Below, one piece after another: positions 48,115 to 61,984 of a stretch of 64,000 nt of DNA. Within the stretch, counting starts at the first letter, position 1, and each line of letters starts with the position of its first letter. The stretch covers positions 20,906,997-20,970,996 of the forward strand of contig NC_134398.1 of NCBI RefSeq assembly GCF_050003625.1. Direction: 5' to 3'. Both the position numbers and the translations under genes were made by a program. The stretch comes from Haematobia irritans. Taxonomy: Eukaryota > Arthropoda > Insecta > Diptera > Muscidae. The notes beneath the pieces are model-generated. The model had not been told where the DNA came from. It did no database searches and saw nothing but the letters and a program-made list of their open reading frames with translations.

Positions 48115-48183
48115 CTGCAAGATGGTTGGATGGACGCACGTTTCGGAATTGCCACATTCCTCATCAACATCCTCAACTTGTAG
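48115..48183 (-). ncRNA. Hammerhead ribozyme, core change (left arm)
   Basis: All stems are recognisable and the cleavage triplet is GTC, but the core reads TTGATGA, not CTGATGA. The first core C normally pairs with the core G, so a T there should weaken activity. One mismatch in outer stem I (CTACAAG/CTTGCAG). Confidence 0.82.
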
Positions 48184-48567
48184 CAAAACTATCAACCAAT
48201 TATCAGAATAAATTCAGACAGTTCATTAAACCCAACAATAAGCCACACTTAAACCCTCCGAAAAAAGGTTTTACATTGATAGCCGGCTTATGCCGAAATA
48301 AATTCGAAACAAACATATCTCCTTTCCTATGCCACTGTCAAATCATCGATTTGAATTCAGTTGGCTGGGTTTATTCTGAGTGTGCTTCCTTTTCTTTTTT
48401 CATTCTTTTTGTTTTGTTTTCGATGATTTGACAGTGGCATAGGAAAAGAATTTATTCGGCTTAAGCGCCTATCAATGTAAAACCTTTTTTCGGAGGGTTC
48501 AAGTGTGGTTTATTGTTGGGTTTAATGAACTGTCTGAATTTATTCTGATAATTGGTTGATAGTTTTG

Positions 48568-48636
48568 CTACAAGTTGAGGATGTTGATGAGGAATGTGGC
48601 AATTCCGAAACGTGCGTCCATCCAACCATCTTGCAG
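48568..48636 (+). ncRNA. Hammerhead ribozyme, core change (right arm)
   Basis: Carries the same TTGATGA core change, the same loop II change (GTGGCA) and the same outer stem I mismatch as the left-arm copy. It is therefore the inverted twin, not an independent insertion. Confidence 0.82.
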
Positions 48637-48790
48637 TCTATAGGGCTTTGCCCAAATAAATTTGACAAACATTCTTTTCTTCTGTTGGTTAAGCTACACT
48701 TGTAGCTTAGGCAATGCATGGTTTTAAGCTGAAATCAAAAATAACAACAATGATTATAGAAAGAAACCGACAATAACAAAACAAAACGAA

Positions 48791-49800
48791 TTTGACAAAA
48801 TGTTTTGACAATTTTTTCTATAGAAATAAAATTTTCTATGGAAGTAAAATTTTGACAAAATTATATATAGAAATAAAATTTTCTGTAGAAATAAACTTTT
48901 GACAAAACTTTCTTTAGAAATAAAATGTTGACAAAATATTCTATGGAAATAAAAATTTGACTAAATTTTCTATAGAAATAAAATTTTGACAATTTGTTCC
49001 ATAGAAATAAAATTTTTCAAAAATTTACTAAAGAAATAAATATTTGAGAAAATTTTCTATAGAAATCAATAGAAATAAAATAAAACCTATAAAAATAAAA
49101 TTTTGACAAATTGTTCTATAGAAATAAAATTTTGACAAAATTGTATATAGAAATAAAATTTTGACAAAACTTTCCATAGAAATAAAATTTTGACAAAAAT
49201 TTGTGTAGAAATATAATTTTTACAAATTTTTCTATAGAAATAAATATATGAGAAAATTTTCTATAGAAGGAAATATCTGAGAAAATTTTCTGTAAAACCC
49301 AATTTTAAGAATATTTTCTATAGAAATAAAATGTTGACAAAATGTTTTATAGAAATAAAATTTGACAAAATTTTCTATAGAAATAAAATTTTGCAAAAAT
49401 TTTCTTTAGAAATAATATTATGACCAAGTGTTCTACAGAAAGTAAAATCTTTAGAAGTAAAATTTTAATAAAATTTTCTACAGAAAAAAAAATTGACAAA
49501 ATTTTTTATAGAAATAAATTTTTGACAACATTTTGTATAGAAGTAAAATTTTTAGAAAACTTTCTATAGGAATAAAATGTTGACAAAATTTTCTATAGAA
49601 ATAGAATTTTGCAAAAATTTTATATATAAATCAATTTTAAGATAATTTTATCTAAAAATTAAATTTTTATAAAATTTTCTCTAGAAAGAAAAGTTTTGAC
49701 AAAATTTTCTATAGAAATAAAATTTTGACAAAATTTTCTCTAAAAATAAAATTTTGATACAATTTTCTATAGAAATGAAACTTTTGAAAAAAAAAAAAAA
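48791..49800 (-). repeat. 29-bp tandem array
   Basis: About 34 minus-oriented units, degenerate toward the right edge where an A-run ends the array near 49800. Confidence 0.92.
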
Positions 49801-51472
<1,672 letters not shown>

Positions 51473-51639
51473 TCGAAGCTCTGTTTAACGAATACCCCAT
51501 TTAGCGAAAATCCAATTTAACGAACGACCAAATTTTTAACATTGTGTATTCTAAATAACGAACGGTTGAACAAAATTTACGTTCGATTTAACAAAAATGC
51601 TTCTAATCTTAAGAAAATAAACAACAAAAAATCAGCAAT

Positions 51640-51780
51640 TTTGACGACTGTGAGAATGGTTTAAGTCCTTCGGAAACGTCCACAAAATACGGCATTCCCA
51701 AGATGTTTAGATCGAATCAGCTCCGCTACCGGAAAATGATCTACCCCAGATCCGGCACAGGACTACTGTGTGAATGGACC
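51640..51780 (+). pseudogene. pogo-type transposase DNA-binding remnant
   Basis: Allowing one frame slip near 51645, the plus strand reads 'SAIL' then DDCENGLSPSETSTKYGIP, the shape of the psq/CENP-B-type helix-turn-helix at the N-terminus of pogo transposases (the KYGIP turn is characteristic). The reading frame then breaks down, and no DDE domain is visible in the remaining element. It is a relic only. Confidence 0.6.
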
Positions 51781-52149
51781 AGAACCAGAAGGGAACGACC
51801 ACTGTAACACAGTTTGCCATTGACGAGGTAAATGTACACTGCAAGATACGGCTTGAACTCATTTCGAAGAAGATGACCTGAATTTAGTAGGACTATACAT
51901 TTTCTGGGACAAACTGTTAGGATCCATTTTTTAGCCCAATTCCAATCGCATCAGAAAGGAAAAACTTTTTGAAGGTGTTGATCTAACATAACAAAATTTT
52001 AAAATCAGGAGAGTATAGAAATCAATAAATAATATGAAATTTTAAAAATTTGCCACAAACTGGAGTACTGTTACTAGTCCTGTGATAGGTCCGTCAGTGA
52101 CAGTATGCACCAAGTTTCCGTTGGATCGCTATTTGGATCCTAAGTAAGA

Positions 52150-52380
52150 AGCTACTAAGTCTATTGTGATACCACAGGTGGTGAACTTCTCTCTTATTAA
52201 TGAGAGCTACGCGATTCTATATTTAGCTCAATGACAAGGAACCTCGTTCTCTTAGCAGAAGAGAAACTATTAAATACACAGGAATGTCAGTATCATTACT
52301 GAGAGGGATAAACTACCGTTGAAAACCTTTTATAGTGTTCGATCGAAACGGGAATCTAGCGTTGAGAGTACATATATGCC
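52150..52380 (-). mobile_element. Degraded SINE copy inside the pogo-like element
   Basis: 'ttgtgataccacaggtggtg', AACTTCTCTCTTATTAATGA, 'agctcaatgacaaggaacct' and a decayed tRNA-like head ('gttcgatcgaaacgggaatc') follow the order of the SINE at 35.2 kb on minus. Diverged, no clear target duplication. Confidence 0.65.
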
Positions 52381-52759
52381 GAACAGCAATCAGTGAACAA
52401 TGTTCATGTATGTAGGACGTGTTAGAATGTTACTATGAACTCTAGATATGCTTGGCCTAGCTTGAAACCGGGCACACATCAAGGCGAATATTGACATGGG
52501 TGTATATAGCCCCTTATGAGACAGCGAAACTTGCATCGTATTTTCAACCTATCCTAGACATATCAAATTCAACAGTTTATTTTTTAAGTGCCTCTGTAGT
52601 ACTTTAATTTTGCTAAATACTTATGCATTTTTTCTCATGTGGTAAAAAAATCGATTTTCAATAAAAGTTAAAATTTTAAATTCCCGTTCGATTTAACGAA
52701 TTTTTCTAAATGACGAAAGGGCCTGACAATATATCGTTCGTAAAATCGAGCTTCGACTG

Positions 52760-54354
52760 TATATTAACTTTGTCATTCCGTTTGTAACACATCGAAATAT
52801 TGCTCTAAGACCCCATAAAGTATATATATTCTGGGTCGTGGTGAAATTCTGAGTCGATCTGAGCATGTCCGTCCGTCCGTCTGTTGAAATCACGCTAACT
52901 TCCGAACGAAATAAGCTATCGACTTGAAACTTGGCACAAGTAGTTGTTGTTGATGTAGGTCAGATGGTATGGCAAATGGGCCATATCGGTCCACTTTTAC
53001 GTATAGCCCCCATATCAACGGACCCCCAAATTTGACTTGCGATTGCTCTACGAGAAGCAAATTTCATCCGATCCGGCTATATGGTATATGGTCTCTAACA
53101 ACCATGCAAAAATTGGTCCACATCGGTCAATAATTGTATATAGCCCCCATATAAACCGATCCCCCGATTTGGCTTGCGGATCCTCTAAAAGAAGCAAATT
53201 TCATCCGATCCGGCAGAAATTTGGTACATGGTGTTGGTATTTGTTCTCTAATGACCATGCAAAAATTGGTCCACATCGGTCCATAATTATATATAACCCC
53301 CATATAAATCGATCCCCAGATTTATCCTCCGGAGCTTCTTGGAGGAGCAAAATTCATCCGATCCGGTTGAAATTTGGAACATGGTGTTAGAATGTGGTCT
53401 CTAACAAACACGCAAGAATTGGTCCATATCGGTCCATAATTATATATAGCCCCCATATAAACCGTTCCCCAGATTTGATCTCCGGAGCCTCTTGGAGGGG
53501 CAAAATTCATCCGATCCGGTTGAAATTTGCAATGTGGTGTTAATATATGGCCTCAAAAACACCCATGCAAAAATTGGTCGAAATCGCTCCATAATTATAT
53601 ATAGCGCCTATATAAACCGATCCCCAGATTTGACCTCCGCAGCCCCTTGGAAGAGCAAAATTCACCCGATTCGGTTGAAATTTGGTGCGTGATGTTAGTA
53701 TATGGTATCCAACAACCATGCAAGAATTGGTACATATTATATATAGCCCTCATATAAACCGATCCCCAGATTTTACCTCCGATGCCTTTTGGAGAAGCAA
53801 AATTCATCCGATCTGGTTGAAATTTGGTACGTGGTGCTAGTATATGATATTTAACAACCACACCAAAAGTGGTCCATATCAGTCCATAATCATATATAGC
53901 TCCCATATAAACCGATCCCGAGATTTGGTTTTGGAGTCTCTTGGAAGAGCAAATTTCATCCGAGTCAGTTGAAATTTGGTACATTGTGCTAGTATAGGGC
54001 CATTAACATCGATGCCTAACTAGGTCCATATCGGCCTATAGTTATATACAGCCCTCAGATAAATCGATCCCCAATCACACACAAATTGGTCCATATAAAC
54101 GTCCCCCATATTTCAATTCTGTCTCTCTACGTACCGTGCAAGGGTCCAAATCGATTCGTAATTATTTGTAAACATACCTATACATAACTTTTTTGTCTAA
54201 TATATACCACGTATGGACTAAATCACAATTTAGAAAACGATGTTAAGAAGTTTTTAGTAAAAAAATCGATTGTGGATGACAACCTTTCTACGCAATCCAT
54301 GGTGGAGAGTACATAAGATTCGGCCTGGCCGAACTTACGGCCGTATACACTTGT
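52760..54354 (-). mobile_element. Family A element, 3' end missing
   Basis: Sequence starts at TATATTAACTTTGTCATTCC, so the terminal hairpin is lost where the pogo-like element and TA tract now lie. Tandem 153-bp monomers and the 5' GGCCGTATACACTTG end follow. Short ORFs on both strands follow the monomer period. Confidence 0.85.
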
Positions 54355-55039
54355 TGAAACTGAAATGGCTTTAGCTCTAGCTCATTTTTGTGGATTTCCA
54401 GTCAAATGTAAAGCAATCACGCTTGAATTCCATGTCGTATAATTTTAGTTCTAAAAACAATAGATCAAAATGCTTTCGTAAGTTTGTAAACAATATAATG
54501 AACTATCACTGAAATACATTTGACAACTGTCAGACAGCTTATAGTCACACTGTAATTATACATTATTCCTGTTTTGGTACTACCAAACTTTTGACCCTTT
54601 ATTGTCCTTATTAGATCCTTCCTAGCCACGCTTCTGATTCTATTACATAACATAAATAACCCTCATAATGGGTTCAAGTACATACTCTGTTCGTTTATTC
54701 GCAAAGTTACTGAAATCGATACTCAACGTTCAACTCTGTTAACTGTTGGAGTTGGTTAGACAAAATGCATCGCCCTGATTGCAGTTGAAACTGTGTTAAG
54801 TTCTCCATTCAAGTGTTTGTAAATTTACAATGGGCTAAAAGTCAAAGCACTTAAAAACTTGATATTTATGGTGACATATGTCCCCTTCAGCACCACATTT
54901 AAACTGCAATTTTTAGGGAATGTAGGATATAAACAGCAATAATTTGTAGCGAATAATTTCAAACAGATTGTAATGCTTCTCAAGCAGGGGTAAACAAAAC
55001 TAAAATCATTTTGGTTCTGAATCAATTCTGTATAAAAAA
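54355..55039. other. Low-repeat island, no gene recognised
   Basis: About 0.7 kb. It contains the minor dispersed block at 54390-54440 shared with 43017-43075. No recognisable domain in the short minus-strand ORFs. Confidence 0.45.
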
Positions 55040-55725
55040 AAAGTAAGTAAGTAAAGTCTAAAGTCGGGCGGGCCGACTATATTGTACCCTTCACCACTAT
55101 GTAGACCAAAATTTGTGTTACCATCTCAACTTCTTCAAATTATTATGAAGGTTTATATACTCATATACAAATATTTATATCTTAGGCGACTTGGAGACAA
55201 TTTTTTATACTTCTACAAAATCCCTAGAATTAAAATTTAAACGGGCTAACACTCAGGGATGAAACACAATGTTAGTATAGCAATATGAGAGATATAAAGC
55301 TAGAGCAATTTTAATGCAATTGCATTTATAATTTATGTGACGATTCATATGTATTCGAGACAGAGGACATTTTGGCGATTTTACAAAGATTTGGCCAAGT
55401 CGAGCAATATTTCCATAAGTCGGAGCCTTATTCCAAACTCGACCGTTCTGTGGAAAGACTGGCATTACAGTGTGTAGGATATGACAACGATATGGGAAAT
55501 CATCACAGAATTTTGTGTAAATTGTGGGTATTTTGACCATATCTGTATAAACCGGAAGAACAAATACATGGAAGCTTTATCTCAAGCAGAACCAAATAAA
55601 ATCAAACCTGACACACTTAAGTAGCATATTAAATATTTTCTCTGTGGAAACTATCGAGTCAATTGAAGGAAAATCGAAAATGGGTCTAAAATATGAAACA
55701 TTCTACAATATTCCCCAACTTTGGC

Positions 55726-56058
<333 letters not shown>

Positions 56059-56351
56059 CAGCGTTTCCACAATTAATTTTTATTTTTGACCAACATTTGG
56101 ACCAAAATTGGACCAAAATTGGACCGAAATTCGTACCAAGCGGACCATTTTTCCAAATTAAATTACTATCAATAAAAAGTTAAAATTTTTTCAAAAATTT
56201 TACTTCGTTAAAAAGTTTTGTCAAGTTTTTATTTCTATATAAAATAATGTCAATATTTTATTTTTATATAAAATTATGTCAAAATTTTATTTCTATAGAA
56301 AATTTTGTCAAAATTTTATTTCTATAGAAAATTTTGTCAAAATTTTATTCT

Positions 56352-56413
56352 TTAAGCTGAGATAAAAAACAACAATAACGATTGAAGAGAAGCCAACAAT
56401 AACAAACAAAACG
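56352..56413 (+). repeat. Module F end fragment
   Basis: 'tttaagctgagataaaaaac' followed by AACAATAACGATTGAAGAG and 'caataacaaacaaaacg', the last ~60 bp of F, with array on both sides. Confidence 0.8.
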
Positions 56414-57282
56414 AAAATTTTATTCCTATAGCAAATTTTGTCAAAATTTTATTTCTACATAAAATTATGTCAAAATTTTATTTCTTTAGAAAATTTTCGC
56501 AAAATTTTATTCCTATAGAAAATTTTGCAAAATTTTATTCCTATAGAAAATTTTGTCAAAATTTTATTCCTATAGAAAATTTTGTAAAAATTTTATTTCT
56601 CTACAAAATTTTTTAAAAATTTTATTTCTATAGAAAATTTTCTCAAAATTTTATTTCTATAGATAGTCATCGCAAGATTTTATTTCTATATAAAGTTTTT
56701 ACAAAATTTTCTTCCTATACAAAATTTTTGCATAATTTTGTATGTATATACAATTTTTTTAAATTTTATTTCTGTACAAAATTTTTTTAAATTTTATTTC
56801 TGTACAAAATTTTTGCAAAATTTTATTTCTATAGAAAATGTTGTTAAAGTTTTATTCAGAACATTTTGTCAAAATTTTATTTCTACAGAAAATGTTGTTA
56901 AAATTTTATTCAGAAAATTTTGTCAATATTTTATTTCTATAGAAAATTTTGTCAAAATTTTATTTCTATACAAAATTTTGTCAAAATTTCCTTTCTTTAG
57001 TAATTTTTGTCAAAATTTCCTTTCTTTAGCAATTTTTGTCAAAATTGTATGTCTATAGAAAATTTTGTAAAAATTTTATTTTTTAAAAAATTTTGTAAAA
57101 ATTTTATTTCTATAGAAAAATTTTTAAAAATTTTATTTCTATCGAAAATGTTCTCAAAATTTTATTTCTATATAAAATTTTTACAAAATTTTCTTCCTAT
57201 ACAAAATTTTTGCATAATTTTGTATGTATATACACTTTTTTAAAGTTTATTTCTGAACAAAATTTTAGCAAAATTTTATTTC

Positions 57283-57695
57283 GTTGTTGTTGTTTTTTAT
57301 TTCAGCTTAAAACCATACATTGACTAAACTACAAGAGTAGCTTAACCAACAGAGGAAAAGAATGTTTGTCAAATTTATTTGGGCAAAGCCCTATAGACTG
57401 CAAGATGGTTGGATGGAGTTGGAGTTTATTAATAAACTGCCTGAATTTATTCTGATAATTGGTTGATAGTTTTGCTGCAAGTAGAGGATGCTGATGAGGA
57501 ATGTGGTAATTCCGAAACGTGCGTCCATCCAACCATCTTGCAGTCTATAGGGCTTTGCCCAAATAAATTTGACAAACATTCTTTTCCTCTGTTGGTTAAG
57601 CTACTCTTGTAGTTTAGTCAATGTATGGTTTTAAGCTGAAATAAAAAACAACAACAATGCTTAAAGAACAAAACCAACAATAACAAAACAAAACA
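57283..57695. mobile_element. F inverted pair with one hammerhead
   Basis: A truncated F on minus (57283-57418) is joined to a longer F on plus (57419-57695). The outer ~130 bp of the two are complementary. Only the plus copy retains the ribozyme. Confidence 0.88.
57475..57543 (+). ncRNA. Hammerhead ribozyme, intact, GTC type
   Basis: All helices pair fully: CTGCAAG/CTTGCAG, GGATG/CATCC, GGAAT/ATTCC and ACG/CGT. The core is CTGATGA and GAAA, cleavage triplet GTC, predicted cut just before 57526. This is the best-preserved GTC-type copy in the window. Confidence 0.94.
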
Positions 57696-59051
57696 AATGG
57701 AAAATTTTATTTCTATAGAAAATGTTGTCAAAATTTTATTTCTACATAAAATTATGTCAAAATTTTATTTCTTTAGAAAATTTTGCAAAATTTTATTCCT
57801 ATAGAAAATTTTGTCAAAATTTTATTCCTATAGAAAATTTTGTAAAAATTTTATTTCTCTACAAAATTTTGTAAAAATTTTATTTCTCTACAAAATTTTT
57901 TAAAAATTTTATTTCTATAGAAAATTTTCTCAAAATTTTATTTCTATAGATAGTCATCGCAAGATTTTATTTCTATATAAAGTTTTTACAAAATTTTCTT
58001 CCTATACAAAATTTTTGCATAAATTTGTATGTATATAAAATTTTTTTAAATTTTATTTCTGTAGAAAATTTTTGCAAAATTTTATTTCTATAGAAAATGT
58101 TGTTAAAGTTTTATTCAGAACATTTTGTCAAAATTTTATTTCTACAGAAATTGTTGTTAAAATTTTATTCAGAAAATTTTGTCAATATTTTATTTCTATA
58201 AAAAATTTTGTCAAAATTTTATTTCTATACAAAATTTTGGCAAAATTTCCTTTCTTTAGCAATTTTTGTCAAAATTTCCTTTCTTTAGCAATTTTTGTCA
58301 AAATTTTATTTCTATAGAAAATTTTGTAAAAATTTTATTTCTATAGAAATTTTTCGCAAAATTTTATTTCTATAGAAAATGTTTTTAAAATTTTATTCAG
58401 AAAATTTTGTCAAAATTTATTTCTATATGAAATTATATTATTATATATAAAATTATGTCAAAATTTTATTTCTATATAAAATATGTCAAAATTTTATTTC
58501 TATAGAAAATTTTGTCATAATTTTATTCCTATAGAAAATTTTCTCAAAATTTTATTTCTATACAAAATTTTGTCAAAATTTCCTTTTTTTAGCAATTTTT
58601 GTCAACATTTCCTTTCTTTAGCAATTTTTGTCAAAATTTTATTCCTATAGAAAATTTTGTCAAAATTGTATGTCTATAGAAAATTTTGTAAAAATTTTAT
58701 TTCTATAGAAATTGTTTGCAAAATTTTATTTTTATAGAAAATTTTGTAAAAATTTTATTTCTATAGAAAAATTTTTAAAAATTTTATTTCTATCGAAAAT
58801 GTTCTCAAAATTTTATTTCTATCGAAAATGTTCTCAAAATTTTATTTCTATAGATAGTCATCGCAACATTTTATTTCTATATAAAATTTTTACAAAATTT
58901 TCTTCCTATACAAAATTTTTGCATAATTTTGTATGTATATACACTTTTTTTAAGTTTATTTCTGAACAAAATTTTAGCAAAATTTTATTTCTATAGAAAA
59001 TGTTGTTGAAATTTTATTTATATAGAAATTTTTGTCAAAATTTTATTTATA

Positions 59052-59670
59052 TTGTTGTCTTTGATCTCAGCTTAAAGCCATGCATTGACTAAACTACAAG
59101 TGTAGCTTAACCAACAGAGTCTATAGGGCTTTGCCCAAATAAATTTGACAAGCATACTTTTCCTCTGTTGGTTAAGCTACACTTGTAGTTTAGTCAATGC
59201 ATGGATTTAAGCTGAGATAAAAAAAAACAACAATAACGATTGAAGAGAAGCCAACAATAACAAACAAAACGAATGAAGATAGAGGAAGCACGCTCAAAAA
59301 CAAACCCAGCCAAATACATTCAAATCGATGATTTGAGTTTGGCAAAGGAAAAGAGATATGCTGGCAAATTTGTTTAGGCAGTAGCCGACTATCAAACCCT
59401 TTTTCGGGATGTTCAAGTGTAGTTCACGTTGGGTTGAGTGAATTACCCGAATTTATTCTGATAATTGGTTGATAGTTTTGCTGCAAGTAGAGGATGCTGA
59501 TGAGGAATGTGGTAATTCCGAAACAGCTGTACATCCAACCATCTTGCAGTCTATAGGGCTTTGCCCAAATAAATTTGACAAGCATACTTTTCCTCTGTTG
59601 GTTAAGCTACACTTGTAGCTTAGTCAATGCATGGCTTTAAGCTGAGATCAAAAAAATCAAAAACAACAAA
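59052..59670. mobile_element. F hairpin followed by a longer F unit
   Basis: A short inverted pair of F ends (59060-59270) runs directly, through 'caaacaaaacgaatgaagat', into a longer plus-strand F (about 59270-59668). This shows the head-to-tail unit junction. Right edge AACAACAAATTTTATTTC is the recurring F-to-array junction. Confidence 0.88.
59481..59549 (+). ncRNA. Hammerhead ribozyme, intact, GTA type
   Basis: CTGCAAG/CTTGCAG, GGATG/CATCC, GGAAT/ATTCC with loop GTGGTA, GAAA, stem III ACA/TGT, triplet GTA. Identical in the core to the tandem pair at 40 kb, on the opposite strand. Predicted cut just before 59532. Confidence 0.94.
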
Positions 59671-61984
59671 TTTTATTTCTATAGAAAATGTTGTTAAAAT
59701 TTTATTCCTATAGAAAATTTTGTCAAAATTTTATTTCTATAGAAAATTTTGTCAAGATTTTATTACTATAGAAAATTTTGTCAAAATTTTATTTCTATAG
59801 AAAATTTTGTCAAAATTTCCTTTCTTCAGAAAATTTTGTCAAAATTTTATTTCTATAGAAAATTTTGTCAAAATTTTATTCCTATAGAAAATTTTGTCAA
59901 AATTTTATTTCTATAGAAAATTTTGTCAAGATTTTATTCCTATAGAAAATTTTGTCAAAATTTTATTTCTATAGAAAATTTTGTCAAAATTTCCTTTCTT
60001 TAGCAATTTTTGTCAAAATTTCCTTTCTTTAGCAATTTTTGTCAAAATGTTATTCCTATAGAAAATTTTGTGAACATTTTATTTCTATCGAAAATGTTCT
60101 CAAAATTTTATTTCTATAGAAATTTTTCGCAAAATTTTATTTTGTATGGAAAATTTTGTAAAAATTTAATTTTTATAGAAAATTTTTTAAACATTTTATT
60201 TCTATCGAAAATGTTCTCAAAATTTTATTTCTATAGATAGTCATCGGAAAATTTTATTTCTATATAAAATTTTTACAAAATTTTCTTCCTATACAAAATT
60301 TTTGCATAATTTTGTATGTATATAAATTTCTTTTTAAAGTTTGTTACTGTACAAAATTTTATTTCTATAAAAAATGTTGTTAAAATTTTTTTCATATAGA
60401 AAATTTTGTCAAAATTTTATTCGTATAGAAAATTTTGTCAAAATTTTATTTCTGTAGAAAATTTTGTCAAAATTTTATTTCTATAGAAATTTGTCGCAAA
60501 ATTTTACTTTTATAGAAAATATTGTAAAAATTTTATTTCTATAAAAAATGTTGTTAAAATTTTTTTCATATAGAAAATTTTGTCAAAATTTTATTCCTAT
60601 TGAAAATTTTGTCAAAATTTTATTTCTTTAGAAAATTTTGTAAAAATGTTATTTCTATAGAAAATTTTGTAAAAATTTTATTTCTATAGAAATTTTTCGC
60701 AAAATTTTATTTTTATAGAAAATTTTGTAAAAATTTTATTTCTATAGAAATTTTTTTAAAAATTTTATTTCTGTCGAAAATTTTATTTCTATAGATAGTC
60801 ATCGCAAGATTTTATTTCTATATAAAATGTTTACAAAATTCTCTTCCTATACAAATTTTTGGCATAATTTTGTATGTATATAAAATTTTTTAAAAGTTTA
60901 TTTCTATACAAAATGTTGGCAATTTTTTTTATTTCTATGCAAAATGTTGTTAAAATTTTATTCATATAGAAATTTTTGTTAAAATTTTATTTCTACACAA
61001 ATTTTGTCAAATTTTAATTTCAATAAGAAATTTTGAAAAAAAATACCGATTTGACGAAAATGGACCAAAATCAACCAAATTCCATTTGGTCCGACCATCG
61101 GACCAAATTTAGAAATTAGTAATTCTTTGTACCAATTGTGGTCCGATCGGACCAAAATGGAAACCCTGTTGGGGGCTATATCTAAATCTGAACGGATTTT
61201 TACCAAATTTTACATGCATAGTTAGAATAATAATTCTGCTATCTCTGCAAAATTGCACGTAAATGGAAGTGTAACTTTGCCCTCCATGGTCATATGAGTG
61301 TAAATAGCGCGAAACATATATATGTGAGCTATATCTAAATCTGAAACGATTTTTACCAAATTTGGCACACTTAAAGATACCGTACCCCTTGTGAAAAATT
61401 TGAAGAAAATCAGGGCAAAACTCTGCCTTTTGAGGCCATATTAGTTCAAATCGGACGAAAGATATATATGGGAGCTATATTTAAATCTGAACTGATTTGA
61501 CTGATATTTTGCATATTTTACGAGAGCGACAAAATACTTGGCTGTGCGAAATTTTAAGAAAATATGTTAGTAAATACGTCAATTATGACCAGATCTATGA
61601 TAAATATATATGGCAGCTATATCTAAATCTGAACCTATTTGTTTCAAAATAAATTGCGATTGTCTTTGAGCCGAAGTAAAACTCTGCCCCAAATTTGTGG
61701 ACGATCGGACTTAAAATGCGAGCTGTACTTTGCACACAAAATTACATACACAGACAGATGGACAGACGGACATCACTAAATCGACTCAAAATTTAATTCT
61801 AAGACGATCAGTATACTAAACGATGGGTCTCTGACTTTTCCTTCTTAACGTTACATACAAATGCACAAACTTTTTATACCCTGTACCACAGTAGTGGTGA
61901 AGTGTATAAAAACAAGTAAAGAAAAGCAAGGAAAATCAAAATAAACCTACATGCCCGAACTTAGTTTGACGTTTTGATTAAAAA

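Larger units (their letters stand above)
48003..48790. mobile_element. F palindrome: two F units in inverted orientation
   Basis: F on minus (48003-48420) is followed by F on plus (48421-48790). The arms 48020-48351 and 48420-48730 are near-complementary over more than 300 bp with a loop of about 70 nt, so a transcript would fold into a long hairpin. Both arms share private changes (for example in the ribozyme core), which points to inverted duplication or arm-to-arm conversion. Confidence 0.9.
56160..61020 (+). repeat. 29-bp array with large higher-order blocks
   Basis: Plus-oriented units. A variant run beginning AGATAGTCATCGCAAGATTT and passing through 'gcataattttgtatgtatata' recurs starting at 56661, 57947, 58852, 60235 and 60793, showing multi-unit duplications of unequal size. 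F modules interrupt it at 56352, 57283 and 59052. Confidence 0.93.
56059..61168. mobile_element. Composite hAT-like element filled with 29-bp arrays and F modules
   Basis: The left terminus reads CAGCGTTTCCACAATT and the right terminus, read on minus, CAGGGTTTCCATTTTGG. Both subterminal regions are rich in TTTGGACC-type boxes (about 56090-56150 and 61050-61155). The interior of 4.9 kb is array plus F. A clear 8-bp duplication is not visible (left TATATAGG, right TTGGGGGC), perhaps because the left flank is the unstable TA tract. hAT assignment rests on the CAGGG-type end only. Confidence 0.6.

Noticed and set aside
57391..57579. Recurring short ORF with FVKFIWAKPYRLQ in F copies, antisense to the ribozyme
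   Set aside because: It recurs because F is repeated, is truncated at different points in each copy and has no known domain. The RNA fold explains the conservation better.
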